A stretch of DNA of 64,000 nt from Paracoccaceae bacterium. Lineage in GTDB: Bacteria; Pseudomonadota; Alphaproteobacteria; Rhodobacterales; Rhodobacteraceae. A program made the translations under genes and the position numbers. Shown here piece by piece: positions 8,816 through 18,653 of this stretch (the first letter of the stretch is position 1; each line of letters starts with the position of its first letter). Below the pieces are notes generated by a model that did not search any database, was not told the origin of the DNA, and worked only from the letters and a program-made list of their open reading frames with translations. The stretch is taken from contig SBGD01000009.1 in the NCBI GenBank assembly GCA_006226775.1, positions 46,942-110,941 of the forward strand, given 5' to 3'.

Positions 8816-9220
8816 ATGATTGTCAGGGATTTCAACAAGATCATCGAGAACGAGCGCAGCCGTGTGGTGGCCGATGCTGAGTGGACCTCGGTGCGGATGC
8901 TGCTGGCCGATGACGGAATGGGCTTTTCCTTCCACATCACCTTCCTCAACGAGGGATCCGAGCACACCTTCGAGTACAAGAACCACTTCGAGAGCGTCTA
9001 CTGCATGAAGGGCAAGGGCTCGATCACCGATCTCGCCACCGGCGAGACGCATGAGATCGTGCCGGGCGTGATGTATGCGCTCGACAAGCACGACCGCCAT
9101 GTGCTGCGCGCCGAGGAAGAGCTGGTCATGGCCTGCTGCTTCAACCCGCCGGTCACCGGCAAGGAAGTGCACCGCGAAGACGGATCCTATGCGGCACCGG
9201 AGGAACTGGAGGACGCATGA
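8816..9220 (+). CDS. ectC: L-ectoine synthase
   Basis: 134-residue cupin that cyclises N-gamma-acetyldiaminobutyrate to ectoine. The EctC pattern is complete: [10 protein letters not shown] start, [12 protein letters not shown], and candidate metal ligands E59, Y87 and H95, offset by two from those reported for the Paenibacillus lautus enzyme. The C-terminal [14 protein letters not shown] segment is typical. Its TGA overlaps the next gene by four bases, so synthesis is coupled to the dedicated aspartokinase. No ectD hydroxylase gene is in the window. Confidence 0.96.
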   Translation: MIVRDFNKIIENERSRVVADAEWTSVRMLLADDGMGFSFHITFLNEGSEHTFEYKNHFESVYCMKGKGSITDLATGETHEIVPGVMYALDKHDRHVLRAEEELVMACCFNPPVTGKEVHREDGSYAAPEELEDA

Positions 9221-10644
9221 CCCATACGGTTGAGAAAATTGGCGGCACCTCGATGTCGCGGCTCGACGAACTGCGCGATTCGCTGCTGATCGGCGACCGC
9301 AAGGGGGCCGACCTTTACGGGCGCATCTTCGTGGTCTCGGCCTTCGCCGGCATCACCGACCTGCTGCTCGAGCACAAGAAGACCGGCAAGCCCGGCGTCT
9401 ACGCCGATTTCGCCAGCGCCGACACCGATCACGGCTGGCACGAGGCGCTCGACCGCGTCGCCGCCGCCATGATGGCCGCCCATGACCGGGTGCTGGAACA
9501 CGATGGCGACAAGGCGCGCGCCGCGGAATTCGTCCGCGAACGGATCGAGGGCGCGCGCAACTGCCTGATCGACCTGCAACGGCTCTGTTCCTACGGGCAT
9601 TTCCGGCTCGAGGCGCACCTGATGCAAATCCGCGAGTTGCTGTCCGGCCTGGGGGAGGCGCATAGCGCGCTGACCGCCACCTTGCTTCTCCAGCGCGCGG
9701 GCGTGAATGCCCGTCTGGTGGACCTCTCGGGCTGGCGCGACGAGGGCGACGTGACGCTCGAAGAGCGTATCACGTCGTCCTTCGAAAGCGTCGATCCGAT
9801 GATTGAGATGCCGATCGTCACCGGCTATGCGCAATGCTCCGAAGGCCTGATGCGCGAGTTCGACCGCGGCTATTCCGAGGTGACCTTCTCGAAACTCGCC
9901 GCCCTCACCGGCGCGCGCGAGGCGATCATCCACAAGGAGTTTCACCTCAGCTCGGCCGACCCCAAGCTGGTCGGCGCCGATGCGGTGCGCAAGCTGGGCC
10001 AGACCAACTATGACGTGGCCGACCAATTGTCGAACATGGGGATGGAGGCGATCCACCCCAAGGCCGCCAAGACGCTGCGCCAGGCCGAGGTTCCCCTGCG
10101 GGTGGCCAATGCCTTCGAGCCGGGCGATCCCGGCACGCTGATCGACGACCAGAAGGCCGAACGCCCGGGCGTCGAGATGGTCACCGGCCTCGACATCATC
10201 GCGCTCGAGGTCTTCGAGCAGGACATGGTGGGGGTCAAGGGCTATGACGCCGCCATTCTCGAGGTGCTGACGCGCCATGACGTGCGGATCGTCTCGAAGG
10301 TGTCGAACGCCAATACGATCACCCATTACGTCGATGCCTCGCTCAAGACCATGCGGCGGGTCGAGCGCGACATCTCGCGGCTCTATCCCCAGGCCGAGGT
10401 CCGCTCGCGCACCCTGGCCATGGCCGCGGTGATCGGGCGCGATCTCAACGGCTTGGCGGTGCTGACCCGCGGGCTCCAGGCGATTGCCGAAAGCGGCCGC
10501 GCCACCCTGGGCGCCAGCCAGGGCCCGCGCAATGTCGACACCCAGTTCATCCTCGAGCGCGAGGATTTGAAACCGGCGATCAAGGCGCTGCACAAGGTCT
10601 TCATCGAAGACGCGCAGAAAGCCGAATACCCCAAGGCCGCCTGA
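9217..10644 (+). CDS. ask: Ectoine-cluster aspartate kinase
   Basis: 475 residues. The N-terminal kinase motif [10 protein letters not shown] is present in place of the usual KFGGTS, and ACT-type regulatory segments follow ([14 protein letters not shown] and [15 protein letters not shown]). This specialised, feedback-relaxed aspartokinase is found in ectoine clusters and raises aspartyl phosphate supply for EctB. ATGA overlap with ectC. A second, general aspartokinase (lysC) is 7 kb away at 17215-18453, so the cell separates osmotic from biosynthetic flux. It is followed by a clear terminator. Confidence 0.93.
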   Translation: MTHTVEKIGGTSMSRLDELRDSLLIGDRKGADLYGRIFVVSAFAGITDLLLEHKKTGKPGVYADFASADTDHGWHEALDRVAAAMMAAHDRVLEHDGDKARAAEFVRERIEGARNCLIDLQRLCSYGHFRLEAHLMQIRELLSGLGEAHSALTATLLLQRAGVNARLVDLSGWRDEGDVTLEERITSSFESVDPMIEMPIVTGYAQCSEGLMREFDRGYSEVTFSKLAALTGAREAIIHKEFHLSSADPKLVGADAVRKLGQTNYDVADQLSNMGMEAIHPKAAKTLRQAEVPLRVANAFEPGDPGTLIDDQKAERPGVEMVTGLDIIALEVFEQDMVGVKGYDAAILEVLTRHDVRIVSKVSNANTITHYVDASLKTMRRVERDISRLYPQAEVRSRTLAMAAVIGRDLNGLAVLTRGLQAIAESGRATLGASQGPRNVDTQFILEREDLKPAIKALHKVFIEDAQKAEYPKAA

Positions 10645-10667
10645 GGCAGGGGGCAGACCGAAAAGCA

Positions 10668-10706
10668 GAAGACCCGCCGGTGACCGCCTGCGGGTCTTCT
10701 TCGGTT
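10668..10706 (+). terminator. Rho-independent terminator of ectABC-ask
   Basis: GAAGACCCGC (10668-10677) pairs with GCGGGTCTTC (10690-10699), a 10-bp perfect stem with a 12-base loop. It begins 23 bp after the ask stop. The sequence runs on into CTTCGGTTTGAAAATATCCC and a G run, a motif repeated after other terminators in this window. Confidence 0.8.
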
Positions 10707-10770
10707 TGAAAATATCCCGGGGGGGAAAGGGGGGCAGCGCCCCCCGAATGTCGGCACGGTGCCCCCCGCG

Positions 10771-11949
10771 CTACAGCCGGGCCAGAAGCTCCCGCGTCGG
10801 CCAGGCATCCGCCGGCATCCCCAGTTCCTTCTGCACCGCCTGCACCGCGTTGCGCGTGCCCGCGCCGAGGATGCCGTCGATCTCGCCGACGTCGTAGCCC
10901 CGCGCCTGAAGCTTGCGCTGCAATTGCTTCATCTCGTCGCCCTCCAGCCCCGGCTCGGGGGTGCCCGCGTCAAAGACCATCGCCCCCTCCAGCCGGTTGG
11001 CGAAATAGGCGGCGGTCAGCACGTAGACGAAGCTCTTGTTCCACTCGAAATAGACGTTGAAATTCGGATAGGCGAGGAAGGCCGGCCCCTTGCGCCCCTG
11101 CGGCAGGATCAGCGCGGCGGGCAGATCGGCGGCGCGACCCTCGCGCACCTTCACCCCCATGGCGTCCCAGTCCGCGGCGGCGCGCGGCTGGTCCACGCCG
11201 GTCAGCGCCCAGTCGAGGTCGGCGGGCACCGTCACCTCCTGCAACCAGGGCTCGTTCGGCCGCCAGCCGAGATCGCGCAGCATGTTGGCGCCGGACAAGA
11301 GCGCGTCGGGCGCCGAGGTCTTCAACGTCACATGCCCGTCGCCATCGCCGTCGACGCCATTGGTCAGGATGTCCTCGGGCAGCATCTGCACCATGCCGAT
11401 CTCGCCCGCCCAGGCGCCGGTGGTGGTGGCGGGATCGAAATCGCCCTGCTCGTAAAGTTTCAGCGCGGCAAAGATCTGCGGCCGGAACAATTCCGGGCGG
11501 CGGCAGTCATGCGACAGCGTGACCAGCGCGTTCAAGGTGTTGAAATCGCCCTGGATCTGGCCGTAATCGGTCTCGAAGGCCCAGAAGGCCAGCAGCACCC
11601 CGCGCGACACACCGTACTCCTGCTCCATGCGCCGGAACACATCCGCGTAGCGGCGGGCATTGGCCTGGCCATTGTCGATCCGGTTCTGGCTGATCAACCG
11701 GCGGGCGAAATCGACGAAGGGCATCTGGAACACGCCCTGGCGCTGATCGGCGCGCAGCACCGCGCCATCCTGGCGCACCGGGCGGAAGAAGGCATCGACC
11801 GTGCCGGGCGCATGGCCCCGTTCCACCGCCTCGGCCTTCAGATCGGCCACGAATTGCGAAAACGGCCCGCCACAGGGGGTCTGCGCCAAGGCCGGTCCGG
11901 CAAGGGCGACAAGACAGGCCAGAACGGGAAGCCCGCGTTGGAAGAGCAT
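10771..11949 (-). CDS. Lytic murein transglycosylase (MltB type) with peptidoglycan-binding domain
   Basis: 392 residues. Signal peptide about 1-22 (MLFQRGLPVLACLVALAGPALA). The Slt2/MltB catalytic domain has the presumed catalytic Glu at 126 in FWAFETDYGQ and an EF-hand-like Ca site VDGDGDGHVTLK. A C-terminal peptidoglycan-binding domain (about 335-380) contains LQRKLQARGYDVGEIDGILG. It cleaves glycan strands in the periplasm to 1,6-anhydro products. This is one of three MltB-type enzymes in the window. It stands alone between the ectoine operon (convergent) and the receiver gene (divergent). Confidence 0.9.
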   Translation of the reverse strand: MLFQRGLPVLACLVALAGPALAQTPCGGPFSQFVADLKAEAVERGHAPGTVDAFFRPVRQDGAVLRADQRQGVFQMPFVDFARRLISQNRIDNGQANARRYADVFRRMEQEYGVSRGVLLAFWAFETDYGQIQGDFNTLNALVTLSHDCRRPELFRPQIFAALKLYEQGDFDPATTTGAWAGEIGMVQMLPEDILTNGVDGDGDGHVTLKTSAPDALLSGANMLRDLGWRPNEPWLQEVTVPADLDWALTGVDQPRAAADWDAMGVKVREGRAADLPAALILPQGRKGPAFLAYPNFNVYFEWNKSFVYVLTAAYFANRLEGAMVFDAGTPEPGLEGDEMKQLQRKLQARGYDVGEIDGILGAGTRNAVQAVQKELGMPADAWPTRELLARL

Positions 11950-12166
11950 TAAACAACCTCGAATTTGATCAGATATTGTGGCAAACTAGCATGGCCCGAA
12001 AGCCTTACAAGCGGGTTCACGGCCTTGCGGAGGATTGCATCGATTTTAGCCAGTTTGTGTCAGCGCCCGGGGAATTAACCGGTTGTTAGGACTTGAGGCC
12101 GAAAGTGTTAACAGGGGGCGCAATGACAGGATACGGCTGGAACCGCACGTCATTGAGGGCTGAAAC

Positions 12167-12544
12167 ATGCACGTTCTTATCGTGGAAAGTAACCCGTCGC
12201 TCGGACTGCTCTGGGCGCGGCATCTCGAACGCTTCGGGGTGCGCGTCGTGCTGGCGCATACGCAGGACGCGGCCATCCAGGCCTTGTCGGACACGACATT
12301 CGAGGTGATCGTGCTGGATCTCGTGCTGGGCGATGGCTCGGCCCTGGCGGTGTCGGATTTCGCCTGTTACCGCCAGCCCGAGGCGCGGGTGATCTTTGTC
12401 ACCAATACCAGCTTCTTCTCGGACGGCTCGATTTTCCAGTATTGCGGCAATGCCGCGGCCCTCGTGCCCAGTTCAACGCCGCCGGACGATCTGGCGGCGC
12501 TGGTGGAACATCACGGCGCCAGGCATCACGCCGCCAGCGGGTAA
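12167..12544 (+). CDS. Degenerate CheY-like response regulator receiver protein
   Basis: 125 residues, a single receiver domain without output domain. The phosphoacceptor Asp is D51 (VLDLVLGDGSA) and the switch Thr is T79 (IFVTNTS). The acidic pair near the N terminus is reduced to E7, and the conserved Lys of the last active-site strand is replaced in AALVPSS. It may therefore respond poorly to phosphorylation, or act as a phosphate-independent partner. The 3' end overlaps the convergent GST-type gene by 19 bp. No kinase adjoins; partner unknown. Confidence 0.75.
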   Translation: MHVLIVESNPSLGLLWARHLERFGVRVVLAHTQDAAIQALSDTTFEVIVLDLVLGDGSALAVSDFACYRQPEARVIFVTNTSFFSDGSIFQYCGNAAALVPSSTPPDDLAALVEHHGARHHAASG

Positions 12545-13521
12545 TCCCGGTCGCGGCCATGCGGCGCGGCGAAGTCGGTGTCGGGGCCGATCGGCACGAT
12601 GCGGTGCGGGTTGATGCTGTCGTGGCTGTAGTAATAGTGCCGCACGATATGGTCGAGATGCGCCGTCGCCGCCACCCCGGGCCATTGGTAAAGCTCGCGG
12701 GTATAGGCCCAGAGGTTGGGATAATCGACCACCCGCCGGCGGTTGCACTTGAAATGGCCGTGATAGACCGCGTCGAAGCGCAAGAGCGTGGTGAACAGCC
12801 GCCAGTCGGCCTCGGTCACCCGCGCGCCCATCAGGTAGCGCTGTTTCGACAGCCGCTCCTCGAGCCAGTCCAGCGTGTCGAACAGCGGCTCGACCGCGGC
12901 CTCATAGGCCTTTTGCGTGGTGGCAAAGCCGCATTTGTAGACCCCGTTGTTGAGCGTGTCGTAGATCCGCGCATTGACCGGCTCGATCGCCGCGCGCAGG
13001 TCTTCGGGCCAGAAATCCGCGGTATTGCCGGTGATCCCGTCGAAGGCGGAGTTCAGCATGCGGATGATCTCGGCGCTCTCGTTCGAGACGATGGTCTTGT
13101 CCACCTTGTCCCAGAGCACCGGCACCGTCACCCGCCCCGAAGCGCCGGGATCGGCCTTGAGATAGAGGTCGCGCAAAAAGGGCAGGCCGTAAAGCCGGTC
13201 GCCGGTGGCGCCCTCGAAGCCCTCGTCGAAGGTCCAGCCGTCCGAGAGCATGTCGGGATGCACCACGGAAAGGCCGATATGATCTTCCAGCCCCTTCAGC
13301 GCGCGAAAGATCAGCGTGCGATGCGCCCAGGGGCAGGCATGGCTGACGTAAAGGTGATAGCGCCCGCTTTCCGCCGGAAAGCCGCCCTTGCCGGAAGGGC
13401 CGGGCGCGCCGTCCGGGGTGATCCAGTTGCGATAGGCGGTCTCGCTGCGCTGAAAGGCGCCGCCGGTCGCGTCGGTGTCGTACCATTTGTCGTGCCATGT
13501 GCCGTCGATGAGCAATCCCAT
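12526..13521 (-). CDS. Glutathionyl-hydroquinone reductase (YqjG/Xi-class GST)
   Basis: 331 residues. The Xi-class active-site motif CPWAHR is present with C63 (VSHACPWAHRTL), together with the GITGNTADFWPEDLR and ARVTEADWRLFTTLLRFDAVYHGHFKCN blocks specific to this family. These enzymes reduce glutathionyl-hydroquinones with glutathione in the cytosol. The ATG at 13521 was chosen over an upstream in-frame start because MGLLIDGTWHD is the family N terminus and GGAGGA precedes it. It overlaps the receiver gene tail by 19 bp. Confidence 0.9.
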   Translation of the reverse strand: MGLLIDGTWHDKWYDTDATGGAFQRSETAYRNWITPDGAPGPSGKGGFPAESGRYHLYVSHACPWAHRTLIFRALKGLEDHIGLSVVHPDMLSDGWTFDEGFEGATGDRLYGLPFLRDLYLKADPGASGRVTVPVLWDKVDKTIVSNESAEIIRMLNSAFDGITGNTADFWPEDLRAAIEPVNARIYDTLNNGVYKCGFATTQKAYEAAVEPLFDTLDWLEERLSKQRYLMGARVTEADWRLFTTLLRFDAVYHGHFKCNRRRVVDYPNLWAYTRELYQWPGVAATAHLDHIVRHYYYSHDSINPHRIVPIGPDTDFAAPHGRDRDYPLAA

Positions 13522-13685
13522 GGGTGTCCTCCTGTATCTGCCCCATGACATAGCCTATTCGGCGCCGGGGAAAACGCCGCCCCGCGCGCATCACCTGCGC
13601 ATGGATGAACACCCCGCGCCGGTCTCTGGCCCGCGCGCCGGGCGCAAGTGGGCGTCACGGCGGGGAACCCCGCGGGGCGCGCGCG

Positions 13686-14864
13686 CTATTGCAGGTCGGC
13701 AAAGGCCGCCTGCATCCGGCGCACCGCCTCTTCGATCCGGGCGCGGGGGGTGGCGAAATTGAACCGCAGGAAGCTCTCGCCGCCATGGCCGAAGGTCGGC
13801 CCGTGGCTGACCGCGATGCGCGCGTCGCGCTCGACCCGGTGCAACAGCGCGTCATGGCCGATGCCGGTGCCGGCGAAATCGACCCAGGCGAGGTAGGTGG
13901 CCTCCAGCGGCATCGAGCGCACGCCGGGAATGGCGTTCAGGCCCGCGTCCAGCAGCTTGCGGTTGCCATCGAGATAGGCAAGCAGCGCGTCCAGCCAGGC
14001 GGCACCGCCGGGGGAATAGGCGGCCTCGATCATCTGCATCCCGAAGGCATTGGCCGAGATGCCCAGCGCCCGAAGCTTGCCCGCGAATCGCGCCCGCAGC
14101 GCGTCGTCGGGGATGATCGCATGGCCCACGAGGTGGCCGGCGATATTGAAGGTCTTGGTGGTCGCGCCCAGCACGATCAGCCGGTCGCGCAGCGAAGGAT
14201 CGGCGCGGTCCATGGTCAGAAACTCGGCGCCCGGAAACACCAGGTCCTGGTGGATCTCGTCCGATACCAGGATCAGGTCGTGGCGGCGGCAGAAATCGCC
14301 CACCGCGCGCAATTCGTCGCGCGTCCAGACCCGGCCGCCGGGATTGTGCGGCGAACACAAAAGCAGCACCTTCTCGCGCCCGGTCATGCGGCTGTCCCAG
14401 GCGCCGAAATCCATCTGGTAGCGCCCGTCGACCTGGGCCAAGGGCAGTTCCACCGCCCGCCGGTCGGCCGAGCGGATCACCCGGCCAAAGGCGTGATAGA
14501 CCGGCGACATGACGACGATGCCGTCGCCGGGCTGCGAGAAGGCCTCGATCACCACCGCGACGCCATTGACCACGCCGGGGGTGTAGTGAATCCAGCGCGG
14601 CTCGATCTCCCAGCCGTGACGCTCGCGCATCCACCATTGCACCGCGGCATTGGTGTCTGCCGGATCGCCGAAATAGCCGTAGACCCCATGTGCCACCATC
14701 TCTTCCAGCCGCACCTGCACCGGGGCAGGGGGGCGGAAATCCATGTCCGCCACCCACATCGCCAGCCCGTCGTCGGGCGAGACGCCGTAATTGGCCTGCA
14801 TGTTGTCCCACTTCATGGCGTGGGTGCCGCGGCGGTCGATGATTTCGTCAAAGTCGTAGGACAT
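13686..14864 (-). CDS. PatB/MalY-type PLP-dependent C-S lyase (cystathionine beta-lyase)
   Basis: 392 residues, fold-type I PLP enzyme of the MalY/PatB class. Diagnostic blocks: the N-terminal YDFDEIIDRRGTHAMKWD, LWVADMDF-like LAMWVADMDFRPP, SPHNPGG at 171-177, SDEIH at 201-205 and the PLP Lys at 237 in ATTKTFNIAG. These enzymes split cystathionine or cysteine conjugates to pyruvate, ammonia and a thiol. The ATG at 14864 fits this N terminus. It lies 60 bp from the start of ptsP's 3' end on the same strand; co-transcription with ptsP-lysC is possible. Exact substrate is unknown. Confidence 0.88.
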   Translation of the reverse strand: MSYDFDEIIDRRGTHAMKWDNMQANYGVSPDDGLAMWVADMDFRPPAPVQVRLEEMVAHGVYGYFGDPADTNAAVQWWMRERHGWEIEPRWIHYTPGVVNGVAVVIEAFSQPGDGIVVMSPVYHAFGRVIRSADRRAVELPLAQVDGRYQMDFGAWDSRMTGREKVLLLCSPHNPGGRVWTRDELRAVGDFCRRHDLILVSDEIHQDLVFPGAEFLTMDRADPSLRDRLIVLGATTKTFNIAGHLVGHAIIPDDALRARFAGKLRALGISANAFGMQMIEAAYSPGGAAWLDALLAYLDGNRKLLDAGLNAIPGVRSMPLEATYLAWVDFAGTGIGHDALLHRVERDARIAVSHGPTFGHGGESFLRFNFATPRARIEEAVRRMQAAFADLQ

Positions 14865-14926
14865 GGGCGTCGCTCCTTGCCGGGTCGTGCGGCGGGACGC
14901 TACCGCATTGATCTGCGGATGCAAGC

Positions 14927-17173
14927 CTAGGGGCTCAGCTTGCGCAGGTACTCCATGACCTCGGGCCGCACGGTCTCGGCGCCGTCATCGCGCGCGGTGT
15001 CGATCACCTTGCGCAACTGGTCGAGATCGGTGCGGCGCATCAGGTGCTTGACCGGCCCGATCGAGGCCGGGCGCATCGACAGCGTGCGCAGCCCCATGGC
15101 GGCCAGGCAGACCGCCTCGATCGGGCGGCCCGCGTCCTCGCCGCAAAAGCTCAGATGCGTTCCGGTGGCCTCGCAGCGCTTCACGATCATCTCGATCAGC
15201 GTCAGGAACGAGGTATTGAGCGTGTCATAGCGCCGACGCACCCGTTCGTTTTCCCGGTCGGCGGCAAAGAAGAACTGTTTCAGGTCGTTGCCGCCGATCG
15301 ACAGGAACTCGACCTTGCGGAAGAAGGCATCCGGGGCAAAGGCCAGCGAGGGGGTCTCGAGCATCGCGCCCACCTCGAGCCGTTCGGGCAGCGCATGGCC
15401 CAGGATGCTCTCGCGTTCCAGCGCCTTGGCCATCTCGGCGCGCGCCTTGAGAAACTCGCTGTATTGCGCGATGAAGGGAAACATCACCGTCAGCGGCCGG
15501 CCATTGGCGGCCCTGAGCAGCGCCTGCAACTGCATCCGCATCATTCCGGGCCGGTCCAGCGCCACCCGGATCGCGCGCCAGCCCAGCGCCGGGTTCGGCT
15601 CGTCATTGGGCTTCATGTAGGGCAGCACCTTGTCCGAACCGATGTCGAGCGTGCGAAACACCACCCGCTTGCCCTTGGCCGCATCCAGCACGCCGGAATA
15701 GATCCTGGCCAGTTCGGTGCGCTTGGGCATCTTGTTGCGGATCAGGAACTGCAACTCGGTGCGAAACAGCCCCACGCCCTCGGCGCCCGAGCCTTCGAGC
15801 GAGGGCAGATCGGCCATCAGGCCGGCATTCATGTGCAGCGAGATCACCTTGCCGCAGCGCGTCCTGGCGGGCTTGTCGCGCAGCGAGACATAGCGTTCCT
15901 GCGCCTTGTGCAGCATCGCCATCTTGTCGCGGAAGGCGGTGACGACATTGTCGTCGGGGCGCAGGTGGACGATGCCCTGGTCGCCGTCGACCATGATGTG
16001 ATTGCCGTTCATCGCCTCGGTGGCGATGCGCTCGGCCTGGAGCACCAGCGGAATCGCCAGCGCCCGGGCGACGATGGCCGCATGGCTGCCGACCGAGCCT
16101 TCCTCGAGCACCACGCCCTTGAGCTTGCGGCCATATTCCAGCAATTCGCCGGGGCCGATATTGCGCGCCACGAGGATCGGGTCGTCGGGCATCTCGGCGC
16201 CGGTGGTCGAGCCCTGGCCGGTCAGGATGCGCAGCAGCCGGTTCGACAGGTCGTCGAGATCGTGCAGCCGCTCGCGCAGATAGGCATCGGGCACCTGGCT
16301 CAGGCGGGCGCGGGCGATGGATTGCTCCTTCTCGACCGCGGCCTCGGCCGAGAGCCCGCGCGAGATGTCCTCTTCCATGCGCCGCATCCAGCTGCGCGAA
16401 TTGGCGAACATGCGGTAGGCTTCGAGCACTTCCATCTGCTCGCTGTCGCCGCCGCGCGCGCCTTCGAGCAGCTCGTCGACGCCGATGCGCAGCTTTTCCA
16501 CCGCCTCGTTCAGCCGCTCCAGCTCGCGCTGGGGATCGTCGGCGATGGGATTGGTGACCACGACGCGCGGCTCGTGCAGCCAGACATGGCCCTCGGCGGC
16601 ACCCTCCTGGCCGGTGATGCCACGGATCAGGTGCGGCTGGGTGTGGCGCGCCGACATCGCCGCGCCCTCGCCGACAAAGGCGCCCAGCTCGGTCATCTCG
16701 GCCAGCACCATGGCGACGACTTCCAGCGCATAGACTTCGTCGGCGGTGAATTCGCGGGCTTCCTTGGACTGGACCACCAGCACGCCCAGCATCTCGCCCA
16801 GCCGCTGGATCGGCACGCCGAGGAAGGACGAATAGATCTCCTCGCCGGTCTCGGGCATGTAGCGAAAGCCATGCGCCTGGGGCGCATTGGCGGTATTGAC
16901 GATCACCCCGGCGCGGGCGACGCGACCGACCAGCCCCTCGCCGATGCGCATCCGGGTCTGGTGCACGGCCTCGGGCTTCAGCCCCTCGGTGGCGCAAAGC
17001 TCAAGCGTGTCCTCGTCGCGGAACAGGTAGATCGAGCAGACCTCGGTTCCGGTGGAATCCGCGGTCAGATGCACGATCCGGTCGAGCCGTTCCTGGCCCG
17101 CGGCCTCTTCGGCCATCAGATCCCGCAGGCGCCTGAGCAGCTTGCGGCTTTCGCTTTCCGTCCCGTCCGGCAT
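14927..17173 (-). CDS. ptsP: PTS enzyme I-Ntr (PEP-protein phosphotransferase)
   Basis: 748 residues. N-terminal GAF domain (about 20-165) followed by the enzyme I parts: phosphohistidine domain with H364 in EEGSVGSHAAIVARALAIP, and the PEP-binding barrel with GAMLETPSLAF, SIGGNDLKQ and the catalytic Cys in FCGEDAGRP. It phosphorylates NPr from PEP and passes the phosphate to EIIA-Ntr, linking nitrogen status (through the GAF ligand) to regulation. It follows lysC on the same strand by 41 bp, an order widespread in alphaproteobacteria. glnB/glnA at 55-57 kb complete the nitrogen theme. Confidence 0.95.
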   Translation of the reverse strand: MPDGTESESRKLLRRLRDLMAEEAAGQERLDRIVHLTADSTGTEVCSIYLFRDEDTLELCATEGLKPEAVHQTRMRIGEGLVGRVARAGVIVNTANAPQAHGFRYMPETGEEIYSSFLGVPIQRLGEMLGVLVVQSKEAREFTADEVYALEVVAMVLAEMTELGAFVGEGAAMSARHTQPHLIRGITGQEGAAEGHVWLHEPRVVVTNPIADDPQRELERLNEAVEKLRIGVDELLEGARGGDSEQMEVLEAYRMFANSRSWMRRMEEDISRGLSAEAAVEKEQSIARARLSQVPDAYLRERLHDLDDLSNRLLRILTGQGSTTGAEMPDDPILVARNIGPGELLEYGRKLKGVVLEEGSVGSHAAIVARALAIPLVLQAERIATEAMNGNHIMVDGDQGIVHLRPDDNVVTAFRDKMAMLHKAQERYVSLRDKPARTRCGKVISLHMNAGLMADLPSLEGSGAEGVGLFRTELQFLIRNKMPKRTELARIYSGVLDAAKGKRVVFRTLDIGSDKVLPYMKPNDEPNPALGWRAIRVALDRPGMMRMQLQALLRAANGRPLTVMFPFIAQYSEFLKARAEMAKALERESILGHALPERLEVGAMLETPSLAFAPDAFFRKVEFLSIGGNDLKQFFFAADRENERVRRRYDTLNTSFLTLIEMIVKRCEATGTHLSFCGEDAGRPIEAVCLAAMGLRTLSMRPASIGPVKHLMRRTDLDQLRKVIDTARDDGAETVRPEVMEYLRKLSP

Positions 17174-17214
17174 CTATCCCCCGAAACCGGCAGGCCCGTC
17201 CAGCGCGCGCTGTC

Positions 17215-18453
17215 TCAGCCTGCCTTTTCCAATTCGAAGGCATCATGCAGGGCCTGCACGGCAAGTTCCATATATTTCCGGTCGATCAGCACCGAAATCT
17301 TGATCTCGGAGGTTGTGATGACCTTGATGTTGATGCCCTCGTCCGAGAGCACCTTGAACATCTTGGCGGCCACCCCGGCATGGCTGCGCATGCCGATGCC
17401 GACGACCGAGACCTTGGCGACGCCGGTGTCGGCGACGATGTCGTGGTAGTTGATCGCCCCCGAGGCCTTGGCGTCGGAGATCGCCTTTTCCGCCCGCTTC
17501 ACCTGGTCGGTGGGGCAGGAGAAGGTCATGTCGGTGCGTCCCTCCTCCGAGATGTTCTGGACGATCATGTCGACGTTCACCCCCGCGGTGGACAGCGGGC
17601 CGAAGATCGCCGCGGCGATGCCGGGCCGGTCGGCCACCGAGATCAGCGTCATCTTGGCCTCGTCACGGGAATAGGCCACGCCGGAGACAACATTGAGTTC
17701 CATGATTTCCTCCTCACCGCAGACCAGGGTTCCGGCCGCGTCGTCCATTTCGTCGAAGCTCGACAGCACCCGCAGCTTCACGTTGTAGCGCATGGCCAGT
17801 TCGACCGACCGGGTCTGCAGCACCTTGGCCCCCGCCGAGGCCAGTTCCAGCATTTCCTCGAAGGCGATCTTGTCGAGCTTGCGCGCCTTTTCGCAGATCC
17901 GGGGGTCGGTGGTATAGACCCCGTCCACGTCGGTATAGATGTCGCAGCGCTCGGCGTCGAAGGCGGCGGCAAAGGCCACCGCGGTGGTGTCCGATCCGCC
18001 GCGGCCCAGGGTGGTGATCCGGCCATCCGGGGCGATGCCCTGGAAACCGGCAATGACCGCGACCTGCATGCCTTCGGCGAACTTGGCGGTGATGTTCTCG
18101 GTGGGGATCTCGACGATGCGCGCGGCGGCATGGATGTCGGTGGTCCTCAGCGGCACCTGCCAGCCCTGCCAGGAGCGCGCGGGCACGTCCATCTCTTGCA
18201 GGGTCAGCGCCATCAGCCCGGCGGTCACGTTCTCGCCCGAGGAGACGACCGCATCGTATTCGCGCGCGTCGAACAGCGGCGAGGTCTCGTTGACCAGCCC
18301 GACAAGTTTGTTGGTCTCGCCGGCCATGGCCGAGACGATGACGATCACGTCATAGCCCTTGGAGACCTCGACGCCGACGCGTTTCGCGACGCGGCGGATG
18401 CGGTCGGGCGTGGCGACCGAGGTGCCGCCGAATTTCATCACCAGAAGAGGCAT
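17215..18453 (-). CDS. lysC: Aspartate kinase
   Basis: 412 residues. Kinase domain begins KFGGTSVATPDRI (7-19) and has GRGGSDTTA; the C-terminal half has paired ACT domains (VADRPGIAAAIFGPL and VGIGMRSHAGVAAKMFKVL) for lysine/threonine feedback. It makes aspartyl phosphate for lysine, threonine and methionine. The ATG at 18453 is chosen because MPLLVMKFGGTS is the family start. It is paired with ptsP downstream and distinct from the ectoine aspartokinase. Confidence 0.96.
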   Translation of the reverse strand: MPLLVMKFGGTSVATPDRIRRVAKRVGVEVSKGYDVIVIVSAMAGETNKLVGLVNETSPLFDAREYDAVVSSGENVTAGLMALTLQEMDVPARSWQGWQVPLRTTDIHAAARIVEIPTENITAKFAEGMQVAVIAGFQGIAPDGRITTLGRGGSDTTAVAFAAAFDAERCDIYTDVDGVYTTDPRICEKARKLDKIAFEEMLELASAGAKVLQTRSVELAMRYNVKLRVLSSFDEMDDAAGTLVCGEEEIMELNVVSGVAYSRDEAKMTLISVADRPGIAAAIFGPLSTAGVNVDMIVQNISEEGRTDMTFSCPTDQVKRAEKAISDAKASGAINYHDIVADTGVAKVSVVGIGMRSHAGVAAKMFKVLSDEGINIKVITTSEIKISVLIDRKYMELAVQALHDAFELEKAG

Positions 18454-18580
18454 GGTGGTATCCTGCCTGATATGTCCTGGCGCGCATTTACGCCCAAGGC
18501 GACGAAAGGGCAAGTGGCTGGACCGGTTGTTTCGCTCAGGGCAAGGCGGTTGCTGACGCGAAACGGGGGGCTTGTCCCTC

Positions 18581-18653
18581 CGCAGTCCCGGACTTGATCC
18601 GGGACCTCACGCTGCGGTTTGTAAAGAGGTCCCGGATCAAGTCCGGGACTGCG
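18581..18653. repeat. REP-like palindrome doublet, locus 1
   Basis: The segment 18581-18609 (contains TCCCGGACTTGATCCGGGA) is repeated in inverted orientation at 18625-18653, differing at about one position in 29. Each copy is itself imperfectly palindromic. The same kind of doublet occurs at 28108-28225, 43506-43575 and 56854-56929. The second copy is the first unit of the tandem array that follows. Confidence 0.8.

Noticed and set aside
11950..12166. Small gene in the gap before the receiver gene
   Set aside because: Frames here are short, lack ribosome sites and overlap the receiver start in another frame; treated as promoter DNA.
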